64,000 bases of DNA from Phytoactinopolyspora halotolerans (GTDB lineage: Bacteria; Actinomycetota; Actinomycetes; Jiangellales; Jiangellaceae). The translations under genes were made by a program, and so were the position numbers. Where the stretch lies: positions 1 to 64,000 of the forward strand of contig NZ_JAAGOA010000001.1 in the NCBI RefSeq assembly GCF_010550675.1, read 5' to 3'. Shown piece after piece: positions 24,816 to 32,943 of the stretch (the first letter of the stretch is position 1; each line of letters starts with the position of its first letter). Under the pieces are notes generated by a model. That model saw only the letters and a list, made by a program, of their open reading frames with translations. It searched no databases and was not told where the DNA came from.

Positions 24816-26120
24816 GTGACCGAACAGACAGCCGCCGGTGACGCCGAGGGCACGCAGGCTGCGTCCACTGCCCTGGGCGGGATGCGTGTCCTGGATCTGA
24901 CACAGGTCATGGCGGGACCGTTCTGCACCATGCTCCTCGCCGACCTCGGCGCCGACGTGGTGAAGATCGAACACCCCGATGCAGGCGACCAGACCCGCCG
25001 CTCGTGGGGGTACCCGGTGAACGGAGAGGACAGCCGGGCGTTCTTGGCGCTCAACCGGAACAAGCGCAGTGTCTGCCTGGACCTGAAGAATCCGGCGGAT
25101 CGGGAGTCGTTCTACCGGCTGGCCGCAGCGGCCGACGTCGTCGTGGAGAACTTCCGGCCCGGCGTCGCCGACCGGCTCGGCGTCGGCTACGAGACACTCG
25201 CCGAGCACAATCCCGGACTGATCTACGCGAGCATCTCCGGGTTCGGACAGACCGGCCCCTACGCCGACCGCCCCGGCTACGACCTCATCGCCCAGGCCAT
25301 GTCCGGCGTCATGAGCATCACCGGGGAGCCCGGCGGCACGCCCATCAAATGCGGCCTGCCGATCGGTGACCTGGGCGCCGGACTGTTCTGCGCGTACGCG
25401 ATCACCGCCGCCTACAGCGCCCGGCTGGTGACGGGGATCGGACAGCGAGTCGAGACCAGCCTGTTCGAGGCGGCGATCGCGATGTCCGTGTGGGAGTCCA
25501 CCGAGTGGTGGGCCACCGGACGGGTGCCGCAACCGCTCGGATCGGCGAACCGGATGTCCGCGCCGTACCAGGCACTACGCACCCGGGACGGCTACATCAC
25601 CGTGGGTGCCAACAACCAGCGGCTGTGGGAGCGGCTGTGCCGGGCGCTCGATCTAGAGGATCTCATCGACGACGCGCGATTCGCCGAGAACACTGGTCGC
25701 ATGGAGAACCGGGACATACTGGCCGCCGTGCTCGAGGCGCGGCTCACCGACCGGGACGCCGACGAATGGGTGGAGATCCTGCTCGACGCGAGCGTGCCGG
25801 CCGGGCCGATCCACGACTACCGGTACGTCCTCGACGAAGACCCGCACGTGCAGGCGCGTGGCCTGGTCCAAGAGGTCGAGCATCCGGTCGAGGGGCGAGT
25901 GAAGGTACTCGGCTCCCCGGTCCGGATGGGCGCGACGCCGGCCACCATCCGCCGGCCACCGCCACTGCTCGGCGAGCATGCCGACGAGGTGTTCGCCGAA
26001 TGGACGGACGAACCCGGACCGCAGAGCCGTCGGCCATCGAGTCACGGCCACGGGATGGACGCCGGCGCGCAGGGCAGCGCAGGCCGCGCGCATAGCGCAG
26101 CGGGAGACGTCGATGGCTGA
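24816..26120 (+). CDS. Class III CoA-transferase (CaiB/BaiF family)
   Basis: A 434-residue enzyme moving CoA between acyl groups. Family motifs: MRVLDLTQVMAGPFCTMLLA, LGADVVKIEHPDAGD, NRNKRSVCLDLKNP, VVENFRPGVADRLG (with the region of the catalytic Asp downstream at GDLGAGLFCAYA) and APYQALRTRDG. The start is the GTG at 24816, eight bases after GGAGG. The C-terminal about 40 residues (rich in Ser, Gly and His) extend past the usual family end and overlap the next gene by 8 bases. It probably activates a carboxylic acid intermediate to its CoA thioester for the hydratase that follows. Confidence 0.9.
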   Translation: MTEQTAAGDAEGTQAASTALGGMRVLDLTQVMAGPFCTMLLADLGADVVKIEHPDAGDQTRRSWGYPVNGEDSRAFLALNRNKRSVCLDLKNPADRESFYRLAAAADVVVENFRPGVADRLGVGYETLAEHNPGLIYASISGFGQTGPYADRPGYDLIAQAMSGVMSITGEPGGTPIKCGLPIGDLGAGLFCAYAITAAYSARLVTGIGQRVETSLFEAAIAMSVWESTEWWATGRVPQPLGSANRMSAPYQALRTRDGYITVGANNQRLWERLCRALDLEDLIDDARFAENTGRMENRDILAAVLEARLTDRDADEWVEILLDASVPAGPIHDYRYVLDEDPHVQARGLVQEVEHPVEGRVKVLGSPVRMGATPATIRRPPPLLGEHADEVFAEWTDEPGPQSRRPSSHGHGMDAGAQGSAGRAHSAAGDVDG

Positions 26121-26886
26121 GGTGATCGCGGACCGGGACGGCCACGCGGTACACGTCGTCCTCTCCAACCCGGGGCGGCGCAACGCCCTCACGTGGCGTA
26201 TGTACGAATCGCTCGACGAGATCTTGCGTTCGGTGAATGACGACGGCACGGTCCGCGTCGTGACGGTGCGCGGCGCGTCCGGCGACGGGTTCGCCGCCGG
26301 CACCGACGTGCAGCAGTTCGCCGACTTCACCTCGGGGGACGACGGGGTCGCGTACGAGCGCCGGGTCGGGGCGGTCCTGCACACGTTGATGTCGGTCCGC
26401 GTACCCGTCGTGGCCGTGGTCGACGGGCCGGCCGTCGGCGCCGGGCTGGCGATCGCGGCGAGCTGCGACGTCGTGCTGGCCTCCGACGACGCCACCTTCG
26501 GTGTGCCGATCGGCCGCACTTTAGGCAACTGTCTGACCGGCGAGGTCATGGCACAGCTCCAATCTCGGCTGGGCCGTTCCACCACCATGGCGATGTTACT
26601 GACCGCCACCCTGCTGAGCGCCGCCGACGCGGCCGCCGCCGGCCTGGTGCACCAGGTGATCGCGCCTGCCGAATTAGACACCGTAGTCGCGGATACCGTC
26701 CAGCGGATCGCCGGCTGCGCACCGATGACGCTCGCGGCCCTGAAGGAGGTCGATCGTCGGCTGCACGCGCCCATTTCCCAGGTCGGCACCGACGACGTCG
26801 TGCGCGAGGTCTATGCCAGCGCCGACTTCACCGAGGGGGTACAGGCATTTCTCGAGCGTCGCCGGCCCACATGGCGGGGCAGGTGA
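26113..26886 (+). CDS. Enoyl-CoA hydratase/isomerase family protein
   Basis: A 257-residue crotonase-fold protein. The CoA-site motif is RRNALTWRMYESLDEI, and the first oxyanion-hole stretch is GDGFAAGTDVQQFADF. The second oxyanion-hole loop VVDGPAVGAGLAIAASCDVV is present. The position usually holding catalytic Glu144 falls in GRTLGNCLTGEVMAQL, and whether a Glu is correctly placed needs alignment. It overlaps the CoA-transferase stop by 8 bases (ATG 26113). Together the two resemble CaiB-CaiD of carnitine metabolism: activation, then (de)hydration. Confidence 0.9.
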   Translation: MAEVIADRDGHAVHVVLSNPGRRNALTWRMYESLDEILRSVNDDGTVRVVTVRGASGDGFAAGTDVQQFADFTSGDDGVAYERRVGAVLHTLMSVRVPVVAVVDGPAVGAGLAIAASCDVVLASDDATFGVPIGRTLGNCLTGEVMAQLQSRLGRSTTMAMLLTATLLSAADAAAAGLVHQVIAPAELDTVVADTVQRIAGCAPMTLAALKEVDRRLHAPISQVGTDDVVREVYASADFTEGVQAFLERRRPTWRGR

Positions 26887-27833
26887 AGGTGGTGCGGGAC
26901 GACGACGTCACCACGCCGTTGACCGGTGGCGCACCGCCGGTCATCGACGCACACCAGCACTTCTGGCGCCTTCAGTTACAGGAGCAGACCTGGCGGACCG
27001 CCGACCATGGCGCGATCGCCGCCGACTACGAGCCGTCGGACTTGGCCGGTCCGATGTCGGAGGCCGGCGTGGACGCGACCATCCTCATCCAGAGCGTCGA
27101 CTCCGCGGAGGAGAACGATCGGCTAGCGGCGTACGCAGCCACCACCTCGTTCATCGCCGGCGTCGTCGGCTGGGCCCCGCTGCGGGACCCGCGGGCAGCC
27201 GCGGCCGAGATCGACCGGATGGTCAGGATCGTCCCGCGGCTCCGCGGCGTACGTTGCCTGGTAGGTCGCGAGCGCCTGGACTGGCTGACCGAACCGCCAG
27301 CGCTGCAGGCTCTGCGGATGCTGGCCGACCTTGGGCTGAGTTGGGATGTCGTCCCCGTGACCGCCGCGCAGTCGGCCGTCGTAGTGGCCGCGGCGCGGCA
27401 GGTTCCGCAGCTGCGGGTCGTCGTCGATCATCTGGGACGGCCGCCGGTGGAGGCGGGCGGGTGGGAACCGTGGGCGTCGTCGGTGCGGGCACTTGCGTCC
27501 TGTCCGAACGTCGCCATGAAGGTCTCCGTCGGCATCGACGTGCTGACCGCATGGGGCGGCTGGAACCCGCACGCGCTCGCCCCCTATGTCCAGTGCGCGG
27601 TCGAGCAGTTCGGACCGTCCCGGCTCATGCTCGCCAGCAACTGGCCGGTGGTGCTGCTCCGACAGAACTACGCGGACGCGTGGAACGGCCTGATCGAGAC
27701 ATTGGCCCGGATCGGGCTCAGCCGCTCCGAGATCGCGGATATACGGGGCGGAACGGCGCGGCGCTGGTATCGCACGGTTCTCGGGTCCGCGCCGAGCTAC
27801 GGAACGCATCGAAGAGAGGAGTCTGCAACGTGA
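26871..27833 (+). CDS. Amidohydrolase-2 family (sugar lactonase-like) protein
   Basis: A 320-residue TIM-barrel hydrolase of COG3618, which includes L-fucono-1,5-lactonase and 2-pyrone-4,6-dicarboxylate lactonase. Visible are the metal-site motif VIDAHQHFW, ILIQSVDSAEENDRL, GVRCLVGRERLDWL, VVVDHLGRPP and RLMLASNWPV. The last motif has Asn where many members have Asp (SDWP); SNWP also occurs in the family, so this is not clearly inactivating. It starts at ATG 26871, overlapping the hydratase gene by 16 bases. The likely role is opening a lactone in the pathway. Confidence 0.87.
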   Translation: MAGQVKVVRDDDVTTPLTGGAPPVIDAHQHFWRLQLQEQTWRTADHGAIAADYEPSDLAGPMSEAGVDATILIQSVDSAEENDRLAAYAATTSFIAGVVGWAPLRDPRAAAAEIDRMVRIVPRLRGVRCLVGRERLDWLTEPPALQALRMLADLGLSWDVVPVTAAQSAVVVAAARQVPQLRVVVDHLGRPPVEAGGWEPWASSVRALASCPNVAMKVSVGIDVLTAWGGWNPHALAPYVQCAVEQFGPSRLMLASNWPVVLLRQNYADAWNGLIETLARIGLSRSEIADIRGGTARRWYRTVLGSAPSYGTHRREESAT

Positions 27834-28387
27834 GCATCATCGAGTTCGACGGCATCGCGCCGACCGTCGCGGACGGCTGCTGGGTGACCGACAACGCGAC
27901 GCTCGTCGGCGACGTGACACTGGCCGAGGATGTCAGCGTTTGGTACGGCGCGGTGCTGCGCGGCGACGGGGACTCGATGACGATTGGGCCGCAAAGCAAC
28001 ATCCAAGACGGATGCGTGCTGCACACCGATCCAGGCGTCGGGCTGACACTCGGCCGCGGAGTGTCCGTCGGGCATCGGGCCGTACTGCACGGCTGCGCTA
28101 TCGGCGACGACGTGCTGGTGGGGATGGGTGCCACCGTGATGAACCACGCCCGGATCGGATCCGGTTCGCTGATCGCGGCAGGAGCGGTGGTGCTGGAGGG
28201 AACCGAGATACCGGAGGGGTCGCTCGTCGCCGGCGTGCCCGCCAAGATCCGCCGCGAGCTCAACGAGAACGAGCTGGACGGCATACGCGCCAACGCGCGC
28301 GCCTACGTCGACCTGGCACAGCGCTACGCACGCGGCGCGACGTCGTACAGCGGAACACGGCGTCCGGGGGATGCCACGCCTCGGTAG
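27830..28387 (+). CDS. Gamma-carbonic-anhydrase-like hexapeptide protein (PaaY/CaiE type)
   Basis: A 185-residue left-handed beta-helix protein. Hexapeptide turns run through residues about 15-140 (TDNATLVGDVTLAEDVSVW, YGAVLRGDGDSMTIGP). Three histidines match the zinc ligands (VLHTD, VGHRAV, LHGC). In carnitine and phenylacetate operons the equivalents CaiE and PaaY accompany CoA-transferases and hydratases, PaaY acting as a thioesterase, so a thioester housekeeping role is plausible here. GTG 27830 overlaps the preceding stop (GTGA) and has AGAGGAG upstream. It is the last gene of the island. Confidence 0.88.
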   Translation: MSIIEFDGIAPTVADGCWVTDNATLVGDVTLAEDVSVWYGAVLRGDGDSMTIGPQSNIQDGCVLHTDPGVGLTLGRGVSVGHRAVLHGCAIGDDVLVGMGATVMNHARIGSGSLIAAGAVVLEGTEIPEGSLVAGVPAKIRRELNENELDGIRANARAYVDLAQRYARGATSYSGTRRPGDATPR

Positions 28388-28472
28388 GGTTGCTGGCGAC
28401 CGAACCGAAAGGTCCGACGGCGCGACTGCGACGGCAGCGTGCCAGGCAGATCGCGGGTGGAGGGCTCGTCGC

Positions 28473-31400
28473 ATGTTTGCTGTACACGGCTTCTGGTCGA
28501 GCCGTCGGCGCGCCATGTGCCTGTGGGCGGAGGACTCCGAGCTCAAGGTCACCAGTCGAAGTCAGGCGGTTCGCCGGGCGCGGCCCCATCCCTTCGCGGT
28601 GCCGGCAGACCAGCTCGCCGACCTCCATCCGGGCAAGCCCAGCAGCGCCATACTCTTACTGCCGTCCCTGTCGACGTCGCCGCTGGACTCCCCGGAACTG
28701 GTCCGGGTGGCGCCGCGCCCGGAGCCCCGACATGATCCAGCACTCGCGGCATGGACGGTGCCGATCCTGGAGGTCGATCCCGCGGCCGCGTTCGATGTCG
28801 TCGACGAGCCGGCCGAGACTGCCCGCTACGGCGCGTCCGTGCGGTTCCTCTCCGAGCTGGCGGCGTTCGCACGCGAGCTGACCGATCGAGGCCAGCTGCT
28901 TCCGACGTTCGACGCCGGACATCAGGAACGTCCCGGCGCGGAACCCGCACAGCACGTGGCACGGTGGCGCGCCGTTCTGCAGGGCCCAGACGCCGCCGCC
29001 GTGCACGACCTCGTCGCCGCGATGCCGCCGGTCTGCCGGGCTGAGACCGACCACGCGGCGGACACCCGCGGTCAGAAACCGACGGACCTCGCCACGGATG
29101 CGCTGCATGCCCTGGTCGACGCCGCGGTGCGGCGACGTCTGTCATCCCAGCGAATGTCTCCGATCGATCTGGTCCCGGCCCGACGAGGACGTCGCCCGAA
29201 ACGCGCCCCGGTGGTGGAATCCTGGCTGACCGCCCTGACCACTCCGGATGGACGGTTCGATGCCGATACCGACCAGATCGCCGAGCTCGAGCGGCTGCTG
29301 GCGCCATGGGCAGGCTTCGGCAGCGGGCAGCTCGGGCCCGCCCGGGCGGCTTTCCGGCTGGCTGAGGTCGACGACGACGGCCGATGGCGGCTGGAGTTTC
29401 TGCTGCAGTCGGTGGAGGATCCCAGCCTCCTGGTTCCGGCCGAGCAGGTGTGGACATCCGGTGGGGAGCTTCGCCGGTGGCTGAACCGCCCGGACGAACT
29501 GCTTCTGGCCGAACTCGGGCGCGCCAGCGCGATCTATCCGGCGATCGGCGACGCACTGCGGCAGGCCAGGCCGACCGCACTCGAACTGGACACCGAGGGC
29601 ACCCATGATTTCCTCGCCACCAAGGCCGGCCTCCTTGACCAGGCAGGCTTCGGTGTTCAGCTGCCGTCGTGGTGGAACCCCCGCCGCAAGCTCGGGCTCG
29701 TCGGAAGAGCCGGCACTCGTCCGACCGGCACGGCCTCCGACCAGGCCGAACGTGCCGGCGGGATGAGCCGGGAGGCGCTGTGCCAATTCGAATGGAAGCT
29801 GGCCATCGGCGACGAGGAACTCACCGAGGACGAGCTCGCCGCACTCGCCGCTACCAAGGCGCCCTTGGTCCGGCTTCGCGGCACGTGGGTGACCGTCGAC
29901 CATGAGCAGCTCAGGCGCGGGCTGGAGTTCCTGCGGCGCGAATCCGGCGACGAGAAGACCGCCGGCGACGTCATCGCGCTGGCCACCACGGACGCAACCG
30001 GCCTCGACACGCCGCTGCCGGTCACCTCTATCCAGGCGGACGGCACGCTCGGTGAGCTGCTGACGGGGAGGGCTGACCAGACGCTGGAGCCGGCGCCGCC
30101 ACCCGGCGGTCTACATGCGACGCTGCGCGACTACCAGCGGCGCGGGTTGTCCTGGCTGGCGTTCCTCTCCGATCTCGGCCTCGGCGCCTGCCTCGCCGAC
30201 GACATGGGGCTGGGCAAGACGATCCAGTTGCTCTCGCTGGAGCTGTCGCGGCGCTCTGCATCAACCGACGACGTCCGGCCCACACTGCTGGTCTGCACGA
30301 TGTCGCTGGTAGGCAACTGGCAGCGAGAGGCAGCCAAGTTCGCGCCCGCGCTGCGCCTGTACGCGCACCACGGACGTGAGCGTCTCCGGGGAGCCGACCT
30401 CGATGTCCGCCTCGCCGACACGGACATCGTCATCACGACGTACACCACCGTCGCCCGGGACCTCGACGAGCTGGCCGAGCACCGGTGGGACCGGGTCGTC
30501 GTGGACGAGGCACAGGCGATCAAGAACCGCCACTCGCAGGCCGCCCGCGCGGTCCGGCGGCTCGACGCACGGCACCGGGTGGCCCTGACCGGCACGCCGA
30601 TGGAGAACCGGCTCAGCGAACTGTGGTCGATCATGGACTTCCTGAATCCAGGCATGCTGGGCAGCAGCGAGGAGTTCCGTGCCCGGTATGCGATTCCGGT
30701 TGAGCGGTACGGCCAGACCGAACCCGCGGAGCGGCTGCGCACCATCACCCGCCCATACATCCTGCGCCGGCTGAAGACCGACAAGCGGATCATCCAGGAC
30801 CTGCCGGAGAAGATCGAGATCAAACAGTACTGTCGGCTGACCACCGAGCAGGGTTCGCTATATCAGTCGGTGGTCGACGACATGATGGAGAAGATCGAGA
30901 ACTCCGAGGGCATCGAGCGCCGCGGCAACGTGCTGGCGACCATGGCCAAGCTCAAGCAGGTCTGCAACCACCCGGCGCAGCTGCTGCACGATCGGTCGCC
31001 GATGGGTAAGCGGTCCGGCAAGGTGTTGCGGCTGGAGGAGATCCTCGACGAGATCCTCGCCGAAGGCGACAAGGTGCTGTGCTTCACCCAATTCACCGAG
31101 TTCGCCGAGATGCTCATGCCGCACCTCGCCGCCCGGTTCAACCAGGACCTGCTCTACCTGCACGGTGGTACGCCCAGGAAGCGCCGCGACGAGATGGTCG
31201 CCAGGTTCCAGTCCGACGACGGCCCGTCGGTCTTCCTGCTGTCCTTGAAGGCCGGCGGCACCGGGCTGAACCTCACCGCGGCCAGCCACGTGATCCATCT
31301 GGACCGCTGGTGGAACCCAGCCGTGGAGGACCAGGCCACCGACCGGGCGTTCCGGATCGGGCAGAGGCGCAACGTCGAGGTGCACAAGTTCATCTGCACC

Positions 31401-31553
31401 GGCACCCTCGAAGAGAAGATCGACGACATGATCGAGCAGAAGAAGGCCCTCACCGACCTGGTGATCAGCGACGGCGAGCGCTGGCTGACCGAGTTGTCCA
31501 CCGGCGCGCTGCGTGAGGTGTTCGCGCTGTCCGAGGAGGCCGTCGGTGAGTAG
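28473..31553 (+). CDS. SNF2-family DEAD/DEAH-box helicase
   Basis: A 1026-residue Swi2/Snf2-type ATPase. The N-terminal half (about 1-520) is the bacterial SNF2-associated region (DUF3670-like), with acidic and Leu-rich segments. The motor follows: motif I DMGLGKTIQLL near 577, motif II VVVDEAQAIKN near 678, motif III ALTGTPMENRLSELW, then the C-terminal RecA lobe with VLCFTQFTEFAEML, SLKAGGTGLNLTAAS and DRAFRIGQRRNVEVHK. It probably translocates on DNA and remodels protein-DNA complexes. Start ATG 28473 has GGTGGAGGG upstream. It overlaps the SWIM-protein gene by 8 bases, indicating a functional pair. Confidence 0.92.
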   Translation: MFAVHGFWSSRRRAMCLWAEDSELKVTSRSQAVRRARPHPFAVPADQLADLHPGKPSSAILLLPSLSTSPLDSPELVRVAPRPEPRHDPALAAWTVPILEVDPAAAFDVVDEPAETARYGASVRFLSELAAFARELTDRGQLLPTFDAGHQERPGAEPAQHVARWRAVLQGPDAAAVHDLVAAMPPVCRAETDHAADTRGQKPTDLATDALHALVDAAVRRRLSSQRMSPIDLVPARRGRRPKRAPVVESWLTALTTPDGRFDADTDQIAELERLLAPWAGFGSGQLGPARAAFRLAEVDDDGRWRLEFLLQSVEDPSLLVPAEQVWTSGGELRRWLNRPDELLLAELGRASAIYPAIGDALRQARPTALELDTEGTHDFLATKAGLLDQAGFGVQLPSWWNPRRKLGLVGRAGTRPTGTASDQAERAGGMSREALCQFEWKLAIGDEELTEDELAALAATKAPLVRLRGTWVTVDHEQLRRGLEFLRRESGDEKTAGDVIALATTDATGLDTPLPVTSIQADGTLGELLTGRADQTLEPAPPPGGLHATLRDYQRRGLSWLAFLSDLGLGACLADDMGLGKTIQLLSLELSRRSASTDDVRPTLLVCTMSLVGNWQREAAKFAPALRLYAHHGRERLRGADLDVRLADTDIVITTYTTVARDLDELAEHRWDRVVVDEAQAIKNRHSQAARAVRRLDARHRVALTGTPMENRLSELWSIMDFLNPGMLGSSEEFRARYAIPVERYGQTEPAERLRTITRPYILRRLKTDKRIIQDLPEKIEIKQYCRLTTEQGSLYQSVVDDMMEKIENSEGIERRGNVLATMAKLKQVCNHPAQLLHDRSPMGKRSGKVLRLEEILDEILAEGDKVLCFTQFTEFAEMLMPHLAARFNQDLLYLHGGTPRKRRDEMVARFQSDDGPSVFLLSLKAGGTGLNLTAASHVIHLDRWWNPAVEDQATDRAFRIGQRRNVEVHKFICTGTLEEKIDDMIEQKKALTDLVISDGERWLTELSTGALREVFALSEEAVGE

Positions 31554-32367
31554 CTGGTTCCCGCCGTCCAAGCCCTTACCGGTTAAGGATGGCCTCAAGG
31601 CGCGCAGCAAGCGTGGCGCCATCGCCCAGAAGTGGTGGTCGGAGCGGTTCATCGAGGTGCTGCAGACGATCGTCGTCGGTGGCAGGCTGCAGCGCGGACG
31701 GACCTACGCCCGCAACGGCCAGGTGATCGAGATGGAGCTCGGAGCGGGCACGGTCACCGCATCCGTCCAGGGCAGCCGGGTTCGGCCGTACCGCGTCCGG
31801 ATCGGGTTGACGCCGTTCGACGATGCCGACTGGGGCCAGGTGGCGGGCGCGCTCGTCGACAACGCCTGGTACACGGCGAAGCTGCTGGCCGGTGAGATGC
31901 CGGACGACATCGAGGACGTGTTCACCGCTGTCGGGCTGTCGCTCTTCCCGGCCGGCTCAAGCGATCTGAGCATGGACTGCACGTGCCCTGATCCCGACGG
32001 GCCCTGCAAGCACATCGCCGCGGTGTTCTACCTGCTCGCGGAGTCTTTCGACGACGATCCGTTCACCATCCTCGCGTGGCGCGGCCGGAACCGTGACGAA
32101 CTCCTGGGCACGCTCAGCGATCTCCGTTCGGGCGGCGCATCCGTGGCCGGCGACGACAGCACCGACGGCGCCGCCTCACTGGCGGACTGCCTCGGTTCGT
32201 TTTTCTCCTACCAAGCTGCGGTCCCACACCGGACCGCCACGTCCACACCGCCCGATGCCGTACTCCACCAAGCACCGGCCGTCGACGTCAGCGTCCGCGG
32301 CACACGGCTGGCCGATCTGCTCCGCCCCGCTTACCATGCGATAGCGCGGACCGGCGAAACGCCGTGA
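31546..32367 (+). CDS. SWIM zinc-finger protein, partner of the SNF2 helicase
   Basis: A 273-residue protein starting at GTG 31546 behind GAGGAGG. The SWIM finger is exact: Cys145-x-Cys147-x6-Cys154-x-His156 (DCTCPDPDGPCKHIAAVFY). The N-terminal conserved core is KRGAIAQKWWSERFIEVLQ and YARNGQVIEMELGAGTVTA, shared by bacterial SWIM proteins found beside SNF2 helicases. The finger probably binds DNA or the helicase. The final 60 residues are low-complexity and poorly conserved in appearance. Confidence 0.9.
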   Translation: MSSWFPPSKPLPVKDGLKARSKRGAIAQKWWSERFIEVLQTIVVGGRLQRGRTYARNGQVIEMELGAGTVTASVQGSRVRPYRVRIGLTPFDDADWGQVAGALVDNAWYTAKLLAGEMPDDIEDVFTAVGLSLFPAGSSDLSMDCTCPDPDGPCKHIAAVFYLLAESFDDDPFTILAWRGRNRDELLGTLSDLRSGGASVAGDDSTDGAASLADCLGSFFSYQAAVPHRTATSTPPDAVLHQAPAVDVSVRGTRLADLLRPAYHAIARTGETP

Positions 32368-32456
32368 TCAGTTGAGGCTGGCTGCGGTCATCGCAGGCTG
32401 ACCGCTCCTTACCGCACGACAGACTGCACGGTCGGGCCGTGAGGCGGCTATTTCTC

Positions 32457-32730
32457 ACACGACGCGGAACACAACCGTCTCGTGCGGGTTGTCGTGTGCG
32501 TCTAGGCCGGTTCAGGCACGGTCGTGTGCCCGGCCGTGTGAACTTGCGCCGCCTTTGGGCAGGTTCTGTCAGCCGTGCGACCGGTCGTGTGCCACGTGAC
32601 CGCTGAGATCGGCCAGAACTCCCACGGCCGGGCACACGACCCCCGCCGGACCGACCAAACTCCCACGGCCGGGCACACGACCCCCATCTGACCGGCCAGA
32701 ACTTCCACGGCCGGGCTCACAATCCCCGCC
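32457..32730. repeat. Cluster of CACACGAC/GTCGTGTG repeats in a 576-base intergenic stretch
   Basis: The 8-mer CACACGAC (or its complement) occurs about six times between 32457 and 32680. It lies within a longer element, ACTCCCACGGCCGGGCACAC followed by GACC, repeated directly at about 32615, 32656 and 32697 with 41-base spacing (the third copy degenerate), plus one inverted copy at 32520-32545. I see no convincing gene in 32368-32943. Confidence 0.7.
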
Positions 32731-32824
32731 AGACGGATCGCGCGGCAGGAATACGTTTGGGCTTCGCCGCCCCAGACGCCGAGGAATCGTCAGGCCCGGT
32801 CGAGGAAGGCAGCGATCTCCTGTC

Positions 32825-32930
32825 CGGTCGCCCGCTGCACCCGCACGGTCGCCCGCTGCACCCGCACGGTCGCCCGCTCCACCCGCACGGTCGCCCGCTC
32901 CACCCGTACGGTCAGCCCGCTCCACCCGCA
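32825..32930. repeat. Five-copy 21-bp tandem repeat
   Basis: The unit, starting CGGTCGCCCGCTGCACCCG plus CA, is repeated at 32825, 32846, 32867, 32888 and 32909. Copies 1 and 2 are identical, copies 3-5 share a G-to-C change, and the last has one inserted base. The tract begins 14 bases beyond the threonine dehydratase stop on the reverse strand. It is a minisatellite, likely variable between strains. Confidence 0.9.
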
Positions 32931-32943
32931 CGGAACGTCCGCG

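Noticed and set aside
32825-32930. Possible CRISPR array
   Set aside because: The units are contiguous 21-mers without unique spacers, and there are no cas genes.
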